From Paraburkholderia acidisoli (GTDB taxonomy: Bacteria > Pseudomonadota > Gammaproteobacteria > Burkholderiales > Burkholderiaceae): a DNA stretch of 64,000 nucleotides. The stretch lies in NCBI RefSeq assembly GCF_009789675.1, contig NZ_CP046915.1, positions 1,054,001 through 1,118,000 on the forward strand. Reading direction: 5' to 3'. The position numbers and the translations under genes were made by a program. This document shows, piece after piece, positions 62,633-64,000 of this stretch. The notes beneath the pieces were generated by a model. The model ran no database searches, had not been told where the DNA came from, and saw only the letters and a list, made by a program, of their open reading frames with translations. Positions within the stretch are counted from its first letter, which is position 1; each line of letters begins with the position of its first letter.

Positions 62633-62661
62633 AATGTATCGGCTTCAGTTATTTCTGTCAA
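62633..62661 (-). promoter_or_regulatory. Sigma-70 promoter of the GbsR/MarR-type gene
   Basis: TTGACA (62661-62656) and TACATT (62638-62633) with a 17-bp spacer. The start point would fall near 62626, at the ATG. The -35 box is the centre of the palindrome at 62642-62679, so a bound repressor would exclude RNA polymerase. Confidence 0.65.
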
Positions 62662-62679
62662 GACAGAAATAACTGAAGC
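62642..62679. promoter_or_regulatory. 38-bp palindromic operator, regulator-gene copy
   Basis: 18-bp perfect arms (62642-62659 and 62662-62679) around a 2-nt centre. Its core matches the operator at 62024-62049. It lies between the stop of the vWA gene and the regulator start. Confidence 0.8.
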
Positions 62680-62694
62680 GAGGCAATTGATGGA

Positions 62695-63438
62695 TCACGC
62701 CTTGAGCCACGCGATCAACTCGTCGCTGATGAGTTGATCGTTGAGTTCGTCGTCGGAAAGCGACACGAAGCGGCGTAGATCGCTGATACCGCAAAAACCC
62801 GTGTTGTCGAAGTCTTCGCCGAGACGTTCGAGGAACGGGAACTTCGTGCCCTGATTCGACACGCCGATAAAGATGAAGTACACCTGATCGTGACGCGCCT
62901 GCGATGCGCGCAGGATCTCGGCGGTGCGGATCTGGTCGGTGTTCTCGCCGTCCGTGATGACCATCACGAGGCTTTTGCGCTTTTCACCCGCTTGCACGAC
63001 GCGGTCGGTTTGCCCGAACATGCGCCCCAAAAAGCCCGCCTTTTGCACGACTGCCGCCCAGCCGAAATGCGCGAGCAGGCGCTCGATCACGTACGAGTAG
63101 TCGGTGCCCCCGTTCCAGCCGGCCACGCGTTCGATCACGTTGCGGCGCACGAAATCGCCATAGTTCGCGGGCGTGATCGGGCCGACATCGACAACGTGGT
63201 TCGCGCCGTTCGAAAACGTGAAGCAGTCCACTTTCTTGTCGGGGTCGAAGGCGAGTCCCCAGGGCACGAGGCGAGTCAGCAGATCATTGGTGACGCCGTC
63301 GCGATGTTCGTCCTCGAACGAACCGGACACGTCGAGCGCGAAGCCGACTTCGAGTTCGGGAGGTGAGTTGACGCCGGCTTTCTGCAAATTCAGCTTGAGG
63401 GCTTCGGTAGCCTTTTCCAGATTTACGACGAGTGCCAT
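62695..63438 (-). CDS. von Willebrand factor A domain protein (TerF/TerY-like)
   Basis: 247 aa, essentially one vWA domain. The metal-ion-dependent adhesion site is intact: DVSGS at residues 36-40, GGTDYS in the middle and ITDGEN. Ends in a helix ELIAWLKA. Similar single-domain vWA proteins occur in tellurite/stress (Ter-type) clusters. AAGGA precedes the ATG. The start overlaps the upstream coiled-coil gene by 16 bp, so both are coupled. Confidence 0.88.
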   Translation of the reverse strand: MALVVNLEKATEALKLNLQKAGVNSPPELEVGFALDVSGSFEDEHRDGVTNDLLTRLVPWGLAFDPDKKVDCFTFSNGANHVVDVGPITPANYGDFVRRNVIERVAGWNGGTDYSYVIERLLAHFGWAAVVQKAGFLGRMFGQTDRVVQAGEKRKSLVMVITDGENTDQIRTAEILRASQARHDQVYFIFIGVSNQGTKFPFLERLGEDFDNTGFCGISDLRRFVSLSDDELNDQLISDELIAWLKA

Positions 63439-64000
63439 TTCCTGGTCCTTTCGAAAAGTTGTGCCAACTCGCCGAGCGCGTCCCGCGCCAGATAACGTTC
63501 GGTTTCGTTCGGCTTGTCGGGAAGCATGGCGAGTTGCGCCGCGACCGCCGGCAGTTTCACGAGCACGCCGTCCTGGAGCAGCGTTACGAGTTCTCGCAAC
63601 TCGTTGCGTTGCTGCACGAGCATCAGGCGGTTCTGCTGCGCGAGTTGTTGCGAGGCGGTGAGGGCGGTGAGACGCGCATGCAGCCATTGCGCGTCGTCCC
63701 CGGCTGGCGGGAGCGTGTCGAACGTATAGGTGCCCGCGAGGAAGAACGCTTCGAGTTCGTCATGCGCCGCCGCGTAGCGGCCATCGAGTTCGTCGAGTGC
63801 GTCGAGCGTTTGCAGCAACGCGTTCGCGTGCGCGCCAAGACGCGTTTCGATATGGCGCATTTCCGGCTCGTGCTGGCTCCAGACCGCGCGAGCCGAACGA
63901 CGGAACAAGCCGCCTTCCAGTGCGCCGCCCACCTCCTCGAGAATCGAGTAAAGACGCGCGAGCAAGGTCGGTGCGTCGCGTTTCGCGCTGGCGTCGAGCA
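63423..64000 (-). CDS. TelA-like coiled-coil protein (partial, N-terminus off right edge)
   Basis: The visible 192 residues are helical and rich in Leu, Ala, Gln and Arg. HIETRLGAHANALLQTLDAL, ELEAFFLAGTYTFDTLPPAG and QLAQQNRLMLVQQRNELREL recall the layout of TelA (toxic anion resistance) proteins, but similarity is by eye only. The frame is open to the window edge. It probably works with the coupled vWA protein; a different helical family is possible. Confidence 0.6.
   Translation of the reverse strand, partial: LDASAKRDAPTLLARLYSILEEVGGALEGGLFRRSARAVWSQHEPEMRHIETRLGAHANALLQTLDALDELDGRYAAAHDELEAFFLAGTYTFDTLPPAGDDAQWLHARLTALTASQQLAQQNRLMLVQQRNELRELVTLLQDGVLVKLPAVAAQLAMLPDKPNETERYLARDALGELAQLFERTRKWHSS

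Noticed and set aside
62626..62661. TTG start giving a 12-residue longer GbsR/MarR-type protein
   Set aside because: The TTG is the first half of the TTGACA -35 box and centre of the palindrome, so it should not be transcribed.
1..64000. CRISPR arrays, tRNA, rRNA, insertion sequences, prophage genes
   Set aside because: No regularly spaced repeats, cloverleaf or rRNA-like segments, transposase motifs or terminal inverted repeats were seen.

Overview
The window is about 65-68% GC with dense, short-spaced genes. It carries an hmuRSTUV heme operon with a beta-proteobacterial Fur box, many GlxA/AraC, IclR, GntR and MocR regulators, ACS-type MFS carriers and a Nit1C nitrilase cluster. This points to a soil or plant-associated Burkholderiaceae bacterium, most likely a Paraburkholderia or Caballeronia-like species (inference from gene content and codon use). 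I found no rRNA, tRNA, CRISPR array, insertion sequence or phage gene; the window reads as native accessory chromosome or chromid.

Layout. 1-2158: a GlxA-type regulator (cut by the left edge) diverges from a short-chain dehydrogenase and a tautomerase. 2316-13256: a predicted amidoligase locus with two modules, (i) transglutaminase-DUF2126 / ATP-grasp-alpha-E fusion / transglutaminase and (ii) ATP-grasp / alpha-E, with a zinc metallopeptidase on the opposite strand between them. 13648-14989: an AraC regulator and a DUF2000 protein. 15002-25456: a MocR-type regulator diverges from nitBCDEFGH, which is followed without a gap by an LnmK-like protein and a methylmalonyl-CoA-mutase-like protein. 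A well-formed sigma-54 promoter precedes nitB. 25597-29456: a drug-type MFS carrier, a lipoprotein solute-binding protein and a zinc-ribbon membrane protein. 29518-33733: CoA-transferase, IclR regulator, MFS carrier and RutB-like amidohydrolase. 33880-38836: MFS exporter, AraC regulator, hybrid histidine kinase and SRPBCC protein.

38867-46641 looks like a sugar-acid or lactone catabolic operon: GntR regulator, then a royal-jelly/yellow-type beta-propeller, 2-hydroxyacid dehydrogenase, RraA-type aldolase, PfkB kinase and two MFS carriers. 46686-50942 is a second catabolic operon read on the minus strand: dihydroxyacetophenone-dioxygenase-like cupin, SDR, MFS, SDR and IclR regulator, preceded by a tandem palindromic operator. 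51359-57777 is hmuRSTUV for heme uptake and use. 57878-60187 holds a GNAT gene, a GlxA-type regulator and a Fur-family gene. 60279-62625 is a GbsR/MarR regulator plus a two-gene membrane operon sharing one 26-bp operator. The right edge holds a von Willebrand A protein and a partial TelA-like coiled-coil protein.

The most interesting parts are the Nit1C cluster extended by an LnmK-like/B12-mutase pair and placed under a sigma-54 promoter with a MocR neighbour; the ATP-grasp paralogue that has lost its nucleotide and metal motifs; and several operator pairs that tie local regulators to their targets.
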